Positions 54,534 to 63,927 of a DNA stretch of 64,000 bases are shown in pieces. Position numbers and translations under genes: made by a program. Below the pieces are notes generated by a model, which made no database searches, was not told where the DNA came from, and saw only the letters and a list, made by a program, of their open reading frames with translations. How positions within the stretch are numbered: the first letter of the stretch is position 1; every line of letters starts with the position of its first letter. The DNA comes from Aliidiomarina indica (GTDB lineage: Bacteria > Pseudomonadota > Gammaproteobacteria > Enterobacterales > Alteromonadaceae): the NCBI RefSeq assembly GCF_015354615.1, contig NZ_JACAVQ010000007.1, positions 1 to 64,000 on the forward strand, written 5' to 3'.

Positions 54534-55982
54534 ATGCATGAGTTGAGTGGGGACGCGCGACAGGACGATCATAGTTCGCGAATACTGGAACAATCGAGTG
54601 AATTAACTCTGTTTCGCGGTGTACTGTTGTTCATAGGCTATGTGGTGTTATGGCGCGTCTCGGCATTGATGGAATATGCCCCGCACGCGAGTCTTTGGTT
54701 TCCGCCCGCAGGCTGGACGCTTGCTGCCTTCCTGGTATTTGGTGTTCGCGCTCTCTTTCCTCTCGCACTGGGCATGATGTTCACCACATTCTGGATGAAT
54801 GCGATTTACGATGCGGGCCAAACCATTACCGAAGTTCTCGTTGTCGGGTTACTGTTTACCTTTGCCATTTCGTTTTCCTACGGGCTTGGTGCTGCACTGT
54901 TACGACAGTTTGTGCGTTTTGGCGTGGTGCGAGATCTCCCGGTTATGGTCATGTCGTTTCTGGCGCTTGGGGCACTGACCTCATTATTGGCCTCGTTTTT
55001 AGGCACACAGGTGTTACTGATTGCCGGCACCGTGAGCATTTTCGACGTGTACACCATTTGGCTGCCCTGGTGGATTGGCGATATGGCAGGCGTCTTGGTA
55101 CTCACGCCCTTATTTATGGTACTCATGCTCTGGCGTCAGCCGCATTTATCGAGCTGGGTGCGCACATTGCGTATCAGTACAGAGCCAACGCCAATTTATC
55201 AATTTGGGGTAAAACTCACGGTATTACTGTCGTTATTGTACGCCTGCATTTTGTTGTCGTGGTGGTTCGAACATCGCGATGTGGCATTTGCCGTGTTTTT
55301 CCTTATCATCCCACAAATGTGGATTGCGTATACCGAGAACGCCCTTCGCACAGCGGTTAGTTTAGGTGTATTTAGTCTGTCGTTAGCCATTGGCATTAAT
55401 CTTTTCGATTTGGGCGAGTCGGCGATGGTCTATCAATTCGCAGTGACCGTGATTGCCGCAAGTGTGTATTTTGGTCTGGCTGTGCCCGTGTTGCTTGCGC
55501 AAAATCAGCAGTTACAAATGCAAGCGCAGTTCGACTACCTAACCGGCGTGACCACGCGGGGTTACTTTAGCGAATTAGCGGCGGACGAGCTTGAGCGGGC
55601 TTCCCATTACAAGTATCCGATTAGTTTGCTGATGCTCGATCTAGATCACTTTAAGCGCATCAATGATACCTACGGTCATGCGGTGGGCGATAAGGCACTG
55701 ATGGCGGTGGCCGATGTGTTAAAGAATCAGCTGAGGCCATCTGATCTTTGCGGGCGTTTTGGCGGTGATGAATTCTTAGTGCTGTTGCCCGGATTAAGTG
55801 AAAGCAGCGCTTCCAAGGTTGTGGTTCGCATTAAGGACGCGTTTGAATACATTGCGATTGAAGGCCTTGATGAGCCTATCTCGGCGAGTTTTGGCATGGT
55901 GCAAATTGAGCCGGGCGAAAGTTTAGAAAAAGCGTTACAGCGAGCAGATGAGCACTTAATAACAGGTAAACGGCGGCGCTAA
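54534..55982 (+). CDS. Diguanylate cyclase with MASE1-type membrane sensor (GGDEF)
   Basis: The 482 residues consist of about eight membrane helices resembling a MASE1 sensor (ASLWFPPAGWTLAAFLVFG is characteristic) and a C-terminal GGDEF domain. The motif GGDEF is at 410-414. An intact I-site RPSD (401-404), five residues before it, implies product inhibition. It should make c-di-GMP. The nearest good ribosome-binding sequence is too far upstream of ATG 54534, so the start is less certain. It converges on the phosphodiesterase gene with a gap of only 4 bases. Confidence 0.92.
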   Translation: MHELSGDARQDDHSSRILEQSSELTLFRGVLLFIGYVVLWRVSALMEYAPHASLWFPPAGWTLAAFLVFGVRALFPLALGMMFTTFWMNAIYDAGQTITEVLVVGLLFTFAISFSYGLGAALLRQFVRFGVVRDLPVMVMSFLALGALTSLLASFLGTQVLLIAGTVSIFDVYTIWLPWWIGDMAGVLVLTPLFMVLMLWRQPHLSSWVRTLRISTEPTPIYQFGVKLTVLLSLLYACILLSWWFEHRDVAFAVFFLIIPQMWIAYTENALRTAVSLGVFSLSLAIGINLFDLGESAMVYQFAVTVIAASVYFGLAVPVLLAQNQQLQMQAQFDYLTGVTTRGYFSELAADELERASHYKYPISLLMLDLDHFKRINDTYGHAVGDKALMAVADVLKNQLRPSDLCGRFGGDEFLVLLPGLSESSASKVVVRIKDAFEYIAIEGLDEPISASFGMVQIEPGESLEKALQRADEHLITGKRRR

Positions 55983-55986
55983 AGCT

Positions 55987-58254
55987 TTAATGGATAACCT
56001 GAGCGCTCGCCAGAAACTGCCGAAATTCCGGAACAGGTAAAGGATGGGAGAATAAAAAGCCTTGGAAGCGCTGGCAACCTAGCTCTAATAAAAAGTCTTT
56101 TTGTTCCGGTTCTGCGACTCCCTCTGCGATAACATCGAGATTCATTACTTTGGCAAGACGGAACACTAAATCTGCGATGGCGGTGTCGTCAGTGTTCTTC
56201 ACCATATCCCGGACAAAACGTAAATCGAGCTTAATTTCGTGAATGGGTAGGGCCTTAAGATACGACAGTGACGAGTAGCCGGTGCCAAAGTCGTCTAAAG
56301 AAAAACGCACTCCTAATTTTTGTAAATCAAGCATATGCTCAACGACGGTATCGGTATCGCGAATCATTGCACTTTCGGTTATTTCAAGCTTAAGTCGCTC
56401 CGGATTAGCGCCGGTTTCTGTGAGGATGTCACGAATATCACCAAGAAACTCTGGCTGCAAAATATGCTCTGCACTGATATTTACTGAAATAGGGATGTCG
56501 TATCCGGTTTCTTTCAATTCATTTAAAAGATGGCATGTTTCTTTTAATACGATTTTCCCGATCTCACCAATTAACCCAGTTTCTTCGGCGAACGCGATAA
56601 ATTGTCCGGGTGACAACAAGCCGCGGGTTGGGTGATGCCAACGCACGAGTGCTTCAGCGCCGATAATCTGATCATCAGCATTGTTTTGTGCCTGATAGTA
56701 CACTTCAAATTGTTTGTCGGCGATAGCAGTACGCAAGTCGGAATACAGTTGCGCTCGCTCAATAGCCTCTTGCTGCATCGCCGGATCATAATATTGAATG
56801 GTATTGCGGCCTTGGGCTTTGGCTTTATACATGGCCAATTCCGCTTGCTTGAGTAAATTTGCAGGAGTTTCCTGATTGTTGCCATAAACAATACCGATAC
56901 TGGCCGAACCATGAAAAGTGTGGCCGTTGATACGAAACGGGCGGGCAAGCTCGGCACGTATACGTTCTGCACTTTCCTGTACATAGAGTACCGATTGTTC
57001 ATTATTGTCCATGGCCGTTTCAATCAGCAGCAAAAACTGGTCGCCGCCTACGCGAGCTAAGGTATCCTCCTCGCTAACGGCAGCCAGCAATCGACCGGTC
57101 ACTTGTTGCAATAGTTCGTCGCCCGCTTCACGGCCTCGGCTATCGTTTATTCGTTTAAAGTTATCAAGATCAACAAAAAGTAGGGCGCACGCGTGAGTGT
57201 ATCCGCGGTGAATACTTAGGGAATGCTCCAAACGATTGGTGATCAGACGTCGATTCGGTAAAGCCGTTAATTCATCATAATAGGCAAGGTATTCGACCTT
57301 TTGCTCTGTAGCTTTACGGGCGAGTGTTCCGGCGACCAAATCAGCAATGAGTTGCAGAGACTCGACCGTTTCTGAATGCTCAAGAACGCGGCGCGAGGTT
57401 TGAGTGGCAATGAGGGTGCCTAATTCATTCTCGCCATGGCGCAATAGAACGCCAAGCGCGGGCAGTTCATGCGGCAAATCTAAGCCTAACTCGGAAGAGT
57501 CGGTAAGCACTGGCTGCTTCTGTAATTTCTTCAGCAAGGCCCGTTTTGTTGAATGAAATTCAGGTGCCAATGGTTTTTCAATGTGAATATTACTGAGGTC
57601 GAGAAAACTTTGAATACGTGCCAACGCCTTTGTCACGGTTATGTCGACTTTTTTGGTCGGCAAATTAATAAATTCAACGGCAATGCGAGAGATGAGCTGG
57701 CGCAGACGAAATGACTGGTCGGCCCGTTTTCGTTGCAGAGCGCTCGACATAATTTCGCCAACGATTTGGAGTAGGGTGATTTGTTCTTCCTGCCAATCGT
57801 AAGGCTCGTGCATTAAATCGATACCAAAGATACCTTGTATCCCATCATCACTTGGCAATGGCACCATAAGTAAGGCGCGCATACCCTGAGGCTCCAAAAG
57901 AAGCCGTTCTGGACTATTAGGATCAAGGCTTTGAATATCAGCGATGGGAATGGAGCGGCCCGCTTGCCAATCACCAATCCAATCCTGATACATATCCATG
58001 GGTAAATCTTTGAGGTTGTCTATTTCCGCAGGAACACCATCGGCGCACCACTCGTAGGTGTTATCAGCGAACTCCAAATAATCGCTAAACTCAAAGATGT
58101 AACTGCGATCAGCTCGAAAAAATGAGCCAATATCGGCGAGGGCTTGCTGAATGGAACTGTCAATGTCATCAACTTTGGCTGCAACAAAACGAGCCGAGAC
58201 CTTTGCGACCATCTGATAGAACGCTAAGCGTGTATGCTCGTTAATAGCTTGCAA
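55987..58254 (-). CDS. GAF-GGDEF-EAL protein, predicted c-di-GMP phosphodiesterase
   Basis: The 755 residues hold a GAF domain (about 1-175), a second GAF-like region (about 180-315), a GGDEF domain and an EAL domain. The GGDEF motif is GGDQF (403-407) and the inhibitory-site arginine is lost (SEED), so cyclase activity is doubtful. The EAL domain looks active: EAL at 534-536, ITES, DDFGTGYSSL (654-663), Lys675, Glu711 and QGFLFS. No membrane segment is seen. The start is TTG 58254 because GGAGA stands five bases upstream; ATG 58212 is the alternative. Confidence 0.9.
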   Translation of the reverse strand: MQAINEHTRLAFYQMVAKVSARFVAAKVDDIDSSIQQALADIGSFFRADRSYIFEFSDYLEFADNTYEWCADGVPAEIDNLKDLPMDMYQDWIGDWQAGRSIPIADIQSLDPNSPERLLLEPQGMRALLMVPLPSDDGIQGIFGIDLMHEPYDWQEEQITLLQIVGEIMSSALQRKRADQSFRLRQLISRIAVEFINLPTKKVDITVTKALARIQSFLDLSNIHIEKPLAPEFHSTKRALLKKLQKQPVLTDSSELGLDLPHELPALGVLLRHGENELGTLIATQTSRRVLEHSETVESLQLIADLVAGTLARKATEQKVEYLAYYDELTALPNRRLITNRLEHSLSIHRGYTHACALLFVDLDNFKRINDSRGREAGDELLQQVTGRLLAAVSEEDTLARVGGDQFLLLIETAMDNNEQSVLYVQESAERIRAELARPFRINGHTFHGSASIGIVYGNNQETPANLLKQAELAMYKAKAQGRNTIQYYDPAMQQEAIERAQLYSDLRTAIADKQFEVYYQAQNNADDQIIGAEALVRWHHPTRGLLSPGQFIAFAEETGLIGEIGKIVLKETCHLLNELKETGYDIPISVNISAEHILQPEFLGDIRDILTETGANPERLKLEITESAMIRDTDTVVEHMLDLQKLGVRFSLDDFGTGYSSLSYLKALPIHEIKLDLRFVRDMVKNTDDTAIADLVFRLAKVMNLDVIAEGVAEPEQKDFLLELGCQRFQGFLFSHPLPVPEFRQFLASAQVIH

Positions 58255-58347
58255 GTAATCTCCAAAGACAGGATCATAGTGTACCTGTTAGTTTAGTTTA
58301 AGTGTTCAAGATATCTACTTATTTTTCAAGCGATTTCATAAGGTAAT

Positions 58348-58806
58348 TTGACTGTGCCACAAATATGGATTGATGCTGACGCTTGCCCGGTGGTGATACG
58401 TGATATTTTGTATCGGGCGGCCAATAGAACTCAGACAAAACTGACGCTGGTGGCCAATCAGCGTCTGAAGGTGCCGCCATCGCGATTTATTGAAGTAGTA
58501 CAAGTTGCGGCAGGTTTTGATGTGGCTGACGATGCCATTGCGGCACGCTGTGGTGCCGAGGATCTGGTGATTACTAGCGATATTCCACTGGCCGCGGACG
58601 TGATTAAAAAAGGCGCTTACGCATTAAGCCCACGAGGCGAGTTGTATACCACAGAGTCCATTGGTGAGCGGCTAAATATGCGCGATTTTATGGATACGAT
58701 GCGTGCCAGTGGCGTACAAACCGGTGGACCACCGCCATTAACTCAAGCTGATCGGCAAAAATTTGCTAACCATTTAGATCACTGGCTGGTACGAAAAGCG
58801 CCATAG
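58348..58806 (+). CDS. yaiI: YaiI/YqxD family protein (DUF188)
   Basis: The 152 residues match E. coli YaiI across their length: [57 protein letters not shown] and GGPPPL. The family has a PIN-like fold with conserved aspartates and may be a nuclease; function unproven. The start is non-ATG: TTG 58348 (AAGG four bases upstream) or GTG 58354. The 3' end overlaps the convergent rlmD gene by 41 bases. Confidence 0.92.
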   Translation: MTVPQIWIDADACPVVIRDILYRAANRTQTKLTLVANQRLKVPPSRFIEVVQVAAGFDVADDAIAARCGAEDLVITSDIPLAADVIKKGAYALSPRGELYTTESIGERLNMRDFMDTMRASGVQTGGPPPLTQADRQKFANHLDHWLVRKAP

Positions 58807-60208
58807 TTTCCATGTGGGCGGTTTGCGGAAACATATCTAACATTCCCCATCGTTGCAGCCGATAGCCGTGACTGAGCAAAATCTCTGAGTCGCGAGCCAG
58901 TGTCGCAGGATCGCAAGACACATACAGTATCCGCTTCGGTTTCAGCTTGGATACGTGCTGACAAACGTACTCAGCGCCTGCTCTGGGTGGATCTAATACA
59001 ACCACATCAAATGAATTCGCCGCCCAGCTAAATTTATGCAGGGGTTGATTCAGATCTGCGGAAGTAAAGCGCACGTTAGCAACCGAGTTTAACGCCAGAT
59101 TGCGATTAGCTTGCTCTACTTGGCTTCTGCTTCCTTCGACGCCGAGAACGCTATGGCAGCGCGCCGCCATAGGCAAGGTGAAATTGCCAAAGCCGCAGAA
59201 TAAATCCAATACGTTCTCATCTTGCTTGAGCCCGAGCCACGCCAAGGCTTGCGCGACCATGGCCTGATTGACCTGCGCATTTACCTGTAAAAAATCGCCG
59301 GGCTGAAATTGCAGTAAGGTGTCTTTCTTATTTACAGCAAGGGTGTAGCTCATCGGTAAGATATCGCCTTGCTGTAATGGTTCGTACAGCAATCCGGCGT
59401 CACTGTCTTTACCGGAGATAGCAAACATAATTTGGACGTGATGTTGCTGCGCAAATTGACGCCAAAGTTCTCTATCATGGGTGGATAATGGCTTCATGAT
59501 CCGAATGATCACCTGCGCGGTGGTCTCCGTATCGATGAACTCGATGTGTCCGAGATCAGCACTGCCGTCTAATTGCGGTACAAAACCTTGTAGCGCCGGC
59601 ACGAGAGGCTGAAGGCGCTCCGTGAGAATTGGACATTCTTGAATGGAAATAATCTGTTTCGAGCCCCGCGCGCGAAAGCCAACAACTAAGCCTTGCGACT
59701 TGGTTTTAGTGACGCTTAACCGAGCCTTTCGACGATAGGAAAATGGCGTGGCAACTAAGGCAGGTGCCTGCAGTGAGTCCATATCCAGTGCGTGCTTTGT
59801 ACTCAGTGGATAAAAATGCTCTTTAATGACCTGCTGCTTGTGGGCGATTTGTGCCGAATGGCTGGCATGCTGCATTGAACAGCCACCGCACTCGTGCGCA
59901 TGTTGGCAGCGAGGTTCGACGCGCTCAGTTGCAGGTTTAAGTACTTGTATGACATGGGCTTCGTTGTAGCGGCTGCGACTTTGGGTGATTTGCGCGGTCA
60001 CAGTTTCCCCGGGGAGAGCACCTTCAACAAATATCGTTTTACCTTGTTGGTCGTGAGCGATACCCCGACCCTCATGACTCATTCGTTCAATCACTAAGCC
60101 GTTGCCAGCGTTACTTTTAGTCGGAGCACTTACACGTGGACTGGGGTGTTTATTGCTCGCTTTCTTTTGACGTTTTTCTTTCTGATAACGGTCGAATAAT
60201 GATGCCAT
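58766..60208 (-). CDS. rlmD: 23S rRNA (uracil(1939)-C5)-methyltransferase
   Basis: RlmD methylates U1939 of 23S rRNA. The 480 residues (longer than E. coli at 433) begin with a basic tail, then a TRAM domain ([20 protein letters not shown]), and the 4Fe-4S ligands Cys101, Cys107, Cys110 and Cys192. The SAM domain has [24 protein letters not shown] and nucleophile Cys432 in [11 protein letters not shown]. Divergent from the PLDc_N small gene. Overlaps yaiI at the 3' end. Confidence 0.95.
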   Translation of the reverse strand: MASLFDRYQKEKRQKKASNKHPSPRVSAPTKSNAGNGLVIERMSHEGRGIAHDQQGKTIFVEGALPGETVTAQITQSRSRYNEAHVIQVLKPATERVEPRCQHAHECGGCSMQHASHSAQIAHKQQVIKEHFYPLSTKHALDMDSLQAPALVATPFSYRRKARLSVTKTKSQGLVVGFRARGSKQIISIQECPILTERLQPLVPALQGFVPQLDGSADLGHIEFIDTETTAQVIIRIMKPLSTHDRELWRQFAQQHHVQIMFAISGKDSDAGLLYEPLQQGDILPMSYTLAVNKKDTLLQFQPGDFLQVNAQVNQAMVAQALAWLGLKQDENVLDLFCGFGNFTLPMAARCHSVLGVEGSRSQVEQANRNLALNSVANVRFTSADLNQPLHKFSWAANSFDVVVLDPPRAGAEYVCQHVSKLKPKRILYVSCDPATLARDSEILLSHGYRLQRWGMLDMFPQTAHMETMALFVPASDLNG

Positions 60209-60404
60209 GGAAGAGCCTGAATTTGTAAGGACGTTACAAGTACGATGAAATCGTGATTGTAAAGGTTGTTCAATGATGCGGTTATTTTAGCATGGGAGCG
60301 GTGCGTTTCTGCCAATTTCTGCTAGCTTTAAAGTGAAATGTTCACACGCTTGCCTTTAATGATTCCGTGAAAAGGCCTTTTGAACATAAAAAAGGAGTTA
60401 GGAA

Positions 60405-60572
60405 ATGGGTACAGGTTTACTCGGTATTATCCATCTCATTTTGATTATTTGGGCATTGGTGAAAATCATGCAAAGCGGGGTAAGTTCAGGCAATAAAGCG
60501 CTGTGGATTGTACTCGTTGTATTGTTACCAATTATTGGCTTTATCATTTGGTTGATCGCGGGACCAAAATGA
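60405..60572 (+). CDS. PLDc_N domain small membrane protein (55 aa)
   Basis: A 55-residue frame, MGTGLLGIIHLILIIWALVK and onwards, with two hydrophobic helices separated by QSGVSSGNK and ending IAGPK. This is the short phospholipase D-nuclease N-terminal (PLDc_N) type, known as free-standing small proteins of unknown role in many bacteria. GGAG lies 7 bases before the ATG, and a terminator follows directly. It is a complete small transcription unit between divergent rlmD and convergent putA. Confidence 0.85.
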   Translation: MGTGLLGIIHLILIIWALVKIMQSGVSSGNKALWIVLVVLLPIIGFIIWLIAGPK

Positions 60573-60590
60573 CCGCGAAGGTTAGATGCA

Positions 60591-60617
60591 AAAACGGCCA
60601 TCTCTGATGGCCGTTTT
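60591..60617. terminator. Bidirectional terminator between the PLDc_N gene and putA
   Basis: A perfect 11-bp stem AAAACGGCCAT / ATGGCCGTTTT (60591-60601 with 60607-60617, 5-base loop) sits between two convergent genes, 19 bases past the small gene and 21 past putA on the other strand. Confidence 0.9.
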
Positions 60618-60637
60618 GCTATTCAACAACGCTCGGT

Positions 60638-63600
60638 TTAATCACCAAGGGAGAGCAAGGTTGCATTCCCGCCCACTGCAGTGATGTTGTCGCTGAAGGT
60701 TTTTTCAGTCATAAACGCATACAAGTAGTGAGGACCACCGGCTTTTGGACCAGTACCGGACAACCCACGCCCACCGAATGGCTGTACACCAACAACGGCA
60801 CCAACCTGATTGCGGTTAATATATACATTGCCCACATTAATGCGCTTGGCAACATCGTAGGCAAAGGTTTCGTTACGGCTATGAATACCAAAGGTTAAGC
60901 CGAAGCCAGTATTGTTAATATCGTCGATGACTTGATCCAATTGATCGCGTTTAAAGCGAATCACATGCAAGATCGGACCAAAGTTTTCCCGATGCAACTG
61001 GCTAATACTATCGATTTCAATCGCCGTTGGCGTCACGAAGGTACCGCCTTGGGTGTAATCCGGCATAGGCGCTTCAGCGATGAGCTTTGCGACATGTTGA
61101 ATATCGATAATATGTTGTTCCAAGTTGGTTTTCGCAATGCCGTCAATGACAGGGCCAACATCTGTTTTGTGTTCAATAGGATCCCCTACCAAGAGTTCCT
61201 GCATTGCGCCTTTGAGAAGGTCGATAATGCGGTCGGCAACGTCGTCTTGAACGTAAAGTACACGCAGTGCAGAACACCGCTGGCCGGCACTTTTGAAGGC
61301 ACTGCCAACAATGTCGGTAACCGCCTGTTCTGGCAATGCTGTTGAATCAATCAACATTGCATTTTGTCCACCGGTTTCCGCAATCAAGGGAACCAGAGCG
61401 CCGGTACGTGCGGCTAATGCACGATTAATTGCTTGTGCGGTATTGGTGGAGCCGGTAAAGCAGACGCCTGCAATATTTTCTTGGCTCACTAAGAACGCAC
61501 CCACTTCGGCACCTTTGCCCGGTAGGAATTGCAGTACATCGCCAGGAATTCCAGCCTCAAGCGCCAATTGAACGGCACGATAAGCGACTAACCCGGTTTG
61601 CTCAGCCGGTTTGGCGATTACGCAGTTACCCGTGGCTAATGCCGCGCTTACTTGACCTAAGAAGATGGCGAGTGGAAAGTTCCACGGGCTAATGCAAATA
61701 AAGGTGCCGCGGCCTTGCACGAAGAGTTCGTTGGTTTCTCCGGTTGGGCCAGGCAACTTGTCACCTTTGCCCATAAGCGTGCGCGCTTGGCTTGCATAAT
61801 AGCGACAAAAATCGACCGCTTCACGGACTTCATCGATGCCATCTTGCAGGGTCTTGCCCGCTTCAAGGGTACATAAAGCGATAAGTTCATGCAGATGCTC
61901 TTCGAGCAAATCGGCGAGCTTTTCGAGGGCTTCTGCGCGTACATTAACGTCGGTATTGGTCCAACGCGGATACGCTTTATTGGCTAACTCAAGCGCCTTT
62001 TCTGCCAGTTCGGCATCGGCCCAGCCAATGGTTCCAATTTGAAGCGTGCTTTGTTGTGGTGACGTGACCCCGACGCGCTGGCCAGTTTCTACGAGTTTGC
62101 CATTAACGACCGGGCCACCTTGCCACTGATTGTTTTGGAAGCTGCGAACCTTCTCAAAGAAAGGCGCGCCTTGAGATTCGATATTCATATTTAACCCCAG
62201 TGAATTCTTGCGTTGCCCGAAAATCTGTGACGGGAGTGGAATTTTGTCATTGGCCAAAGAAGGCTTTTTCCGCAAATTAACAAGCGGATGCTCGACTAAG
62301 TCTTCAATAGGTACTTTCGGGTCGAGTAATTTATGCACAAACGAGCTGTTTGCCCCATTTTCCAGCAAACGCCGCACCAAATAGGGCAGTAACTCTTTGT
62401 GGGCCCCCACAGGGGCATAAATACGTACTGTTTTGCCCGGGTTTTTAGCCAAGAACGCATCGTAGAGATCTTTACCCATGCCGTGCAGGCGTTGGAACTC
62501 ATATTTACGGTCACCGGCTAGATGCTGAACGGTGACAATGGTCTGGGCATTGTGTGTGGCAAATTGTGGATAAATATTCCCACGAGTGGCATCCGTCAAT
62601 AGATAACGAGCACACGCCATGTACGACACGTCAGTACTTGCTTTGCGGGTAAATACTGGATATCCAGGCAGGCCAAGTTGCTGGCAGTGCTTAATTTCCG
62701 TATCCCAATACGCGCCTTTTACTAAGCGCACAGGAATCTCGTCGCCGCACTCTTGCGCAAGGGTATTAATCCACATCAGCACCGGAAGCGCGCGCTTGGA
62801 GTAGGCCTGAACGACCAAGCCAAAATAAGGCCAGTCTTTACATACGCCGCTGCGATACACTTTCTCAAATAAATCGAGCGACAGTTCTAAGCGGTCCATT
62901 TCTTCGGCATCAATACTCACCCCAACGTTGGCGTCTTTTGCCAGCTTAATTAAATCGGTAAGGGTGGATGCTAGCTCAGTGAGCACGCGCTCTTTGTTGG
63001 CAAGCTCGTAACGCGGATGTAGAGCCGAAAGCTTTATCGAAATCGTGGGCCGAGGTACGTCGGGATTATTAAACTCTTCTGCCGCGACACGTTGGATGGA
63101 ATTCACGTACGCTTGTTTATAGCGTGCAGCGTCCTTACTAGTAAGCGCGGCTTCGCCCAGCATATCGTAACTATGGGTATACCCAATTTCACGATTCTTG
63201 CGGCTATTTTTTAAGGCTTCTTCAATTGTACGGCCTAAAACAAACTGTTTTCCCATCAGCTTCATTGCTTGATAGGTTGCAGTGCGCACAACCGGCTCAC
63301 CTAAGCGTTTTATTAAACGACGAAAACGATTCACTGGTTCGTCTTTCTTCCGCCCGTGAGGATTAACCACCTTAGTGGCAAGGTTCAGCCCCCAGGTTCC
63401 GGTATTGACCAGAATGGACTCGCTCTTCTTCATGTAGTCATTCCAGGCACCTTTGCCTAGCTTGTCTTGAATCAGGGCGTCTGCGGTAAAACTATCTGGA
63501 ATACGCAACAACGCTTCCGCCAGACACATAAGAATAATGCCTTCTTCGGTGTCTAAGCTATATTGCTGTAAAAATGCATCGACGCCGTCACCGCCTTGGG

Positions 63601-63802
63601 TTTCTTCGCGTACATCATGCACCAGATCGTGTGCTGCCTGAGTGAGCGATTGCACGGTCTGATCATCGTCCTGGACCAGCGCGATTAGCTCTTCCAAGTA
63701 TGCATTTTCATCCACCGAGTAATTGTCGGTGATCGCCTGTCTCAGCGCTTTTAGCTGCTGAGGTTGGTTGTGTTGAGACAACACTTGACTGGCTTTAAAC
63801 AT
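60638..63802 (-). CDS. putA: Bifunctional proline dehydrogenase / P5C dehydrogenase (PutA), short type
   Basis: PutA oxidises proline to P5C (FAD) and on to glutamate (NAD+), channelling the intermediate. The 1054 residues have an arm region, the proline dehydrogenase barrel (SIKLSALHPRYE, DAEEMDRLELSLDLFEKV, RLVKGAYWDTEIK) and the aldehyde dehydrogenase part (SPWNFPLAIF, ETGGQNAMLIDST, Cys843 in GQRCSALR). The N-terminal ribbon-helix-helix repressor domain and C-terminal extension of E. coli PutA (1320) are missing, so it should not autoregulate by DNA binding. AGGAG lies 5 bases before ATG 63802; the longer frame to 63853 is unsupported. Confidence 0.96.
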   Translation of the reverse strand: MFKASQVLSQHNQPQQLKALRQAITDNYSVDENAYLEELIALVQDDDQTVQSLTQAAHDLVHDVREETQGGDGVDAFLQQYSLDTEEGIILMCLAEALLRIPDSFTADALIQDKLGKGAWNDYMKKSESILVNTGTWGLNLATKVVNPHGRKKDEPVNRFRRLIKRLGEPVVRTATYQAMKLMGKQFVLGRTIEEALKNSRKNREIGYTHSYDMLGEAALTSKDAARYKQAYVNSIQRVAAEEFNNPDVPRPTISIKLSALHPRYELANKERVLTELASTLTDLIKLAKDANVGVSIDAEEMDRLELSLDLFEKVYRSGVCKDWPYFGLVVQAYSKRALPVLMWINTLAQECGDEIPVRLVKGAYWDTEIKHCQQLGLPGYPVFTRKASTDVSYMACARYLLTDATRGNIYPQFATHNAQTIVTVQHLAGDRKYEFQRLHGMGKDLYDAFLAKNPGKTVRIYAPVGAHKELLPYLVRRLLENGANSSFVHKLLDPKVPIEDLVEHPLVNLRKKPSLANDKIPLPSQIFGQRKNSLGLNMNIESQGAPFFEKVRSFQNNQWQGGPVVNGKLVETGQRVGVTSPQQSTLQIGTIGWADAELAEKALELANKAYPRWTNTDVNVRAEALEKLADLLEEHLHELIALCTLEAGKTLQDGIDEVREAVDFCRYYASQARTLMGKGDKLPGPTGETNELFVQGRGTFICISPWNFPLAIFLGQVSAALATGNCVIAKPAEQTGLVAYRAVQLALEAGIPGDVLQFLPGKGAEVGAFLVSQENIAGVCFTGSTNTAQAINRALAARTGALVPLIAETGGQNAMLIDSTALPEQAVTDIVGSAFKSAGQRCSALRVLYVQDDVADRIIDLLKGAMQELLVGDPIEHKTDVGPVIDGIAKTNLEQHIIDIQHVAKLIAEAPMPDYTQGGTFVTPTAIEIDSISQLHRENFGPILHVIRFKRDQLDQVIDDINNTGFGLTFGIHSRNETFAYDVAKRINVGNVYINRNQVGAVVGVQPFGGRGLSGTGPKAGGPHYLYAFMTEKTFSDNITAVGGNATLLSLGD

Positions 63803-63927
63803 TACGTCTCCTGTAAGCAAAAACCGATAGAAATCGGTACCACAGATCCGCACGGGAACATGGTCGCCATTGTATGGTTATTTTGCGCTGGGTAAAGCTT
63901 TGTCGATAGGATTTTTTGACTTGCCCG

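Noticed and set aside
54650..55360. 236-codon open frame on the plus strand inside the MASE1-GGDEF gene
   Set aside because: It is an out-of-frame shadow of a well-supported membrane sensor gene, with cysteine- and arginine-rich composition and no domain I recognise.
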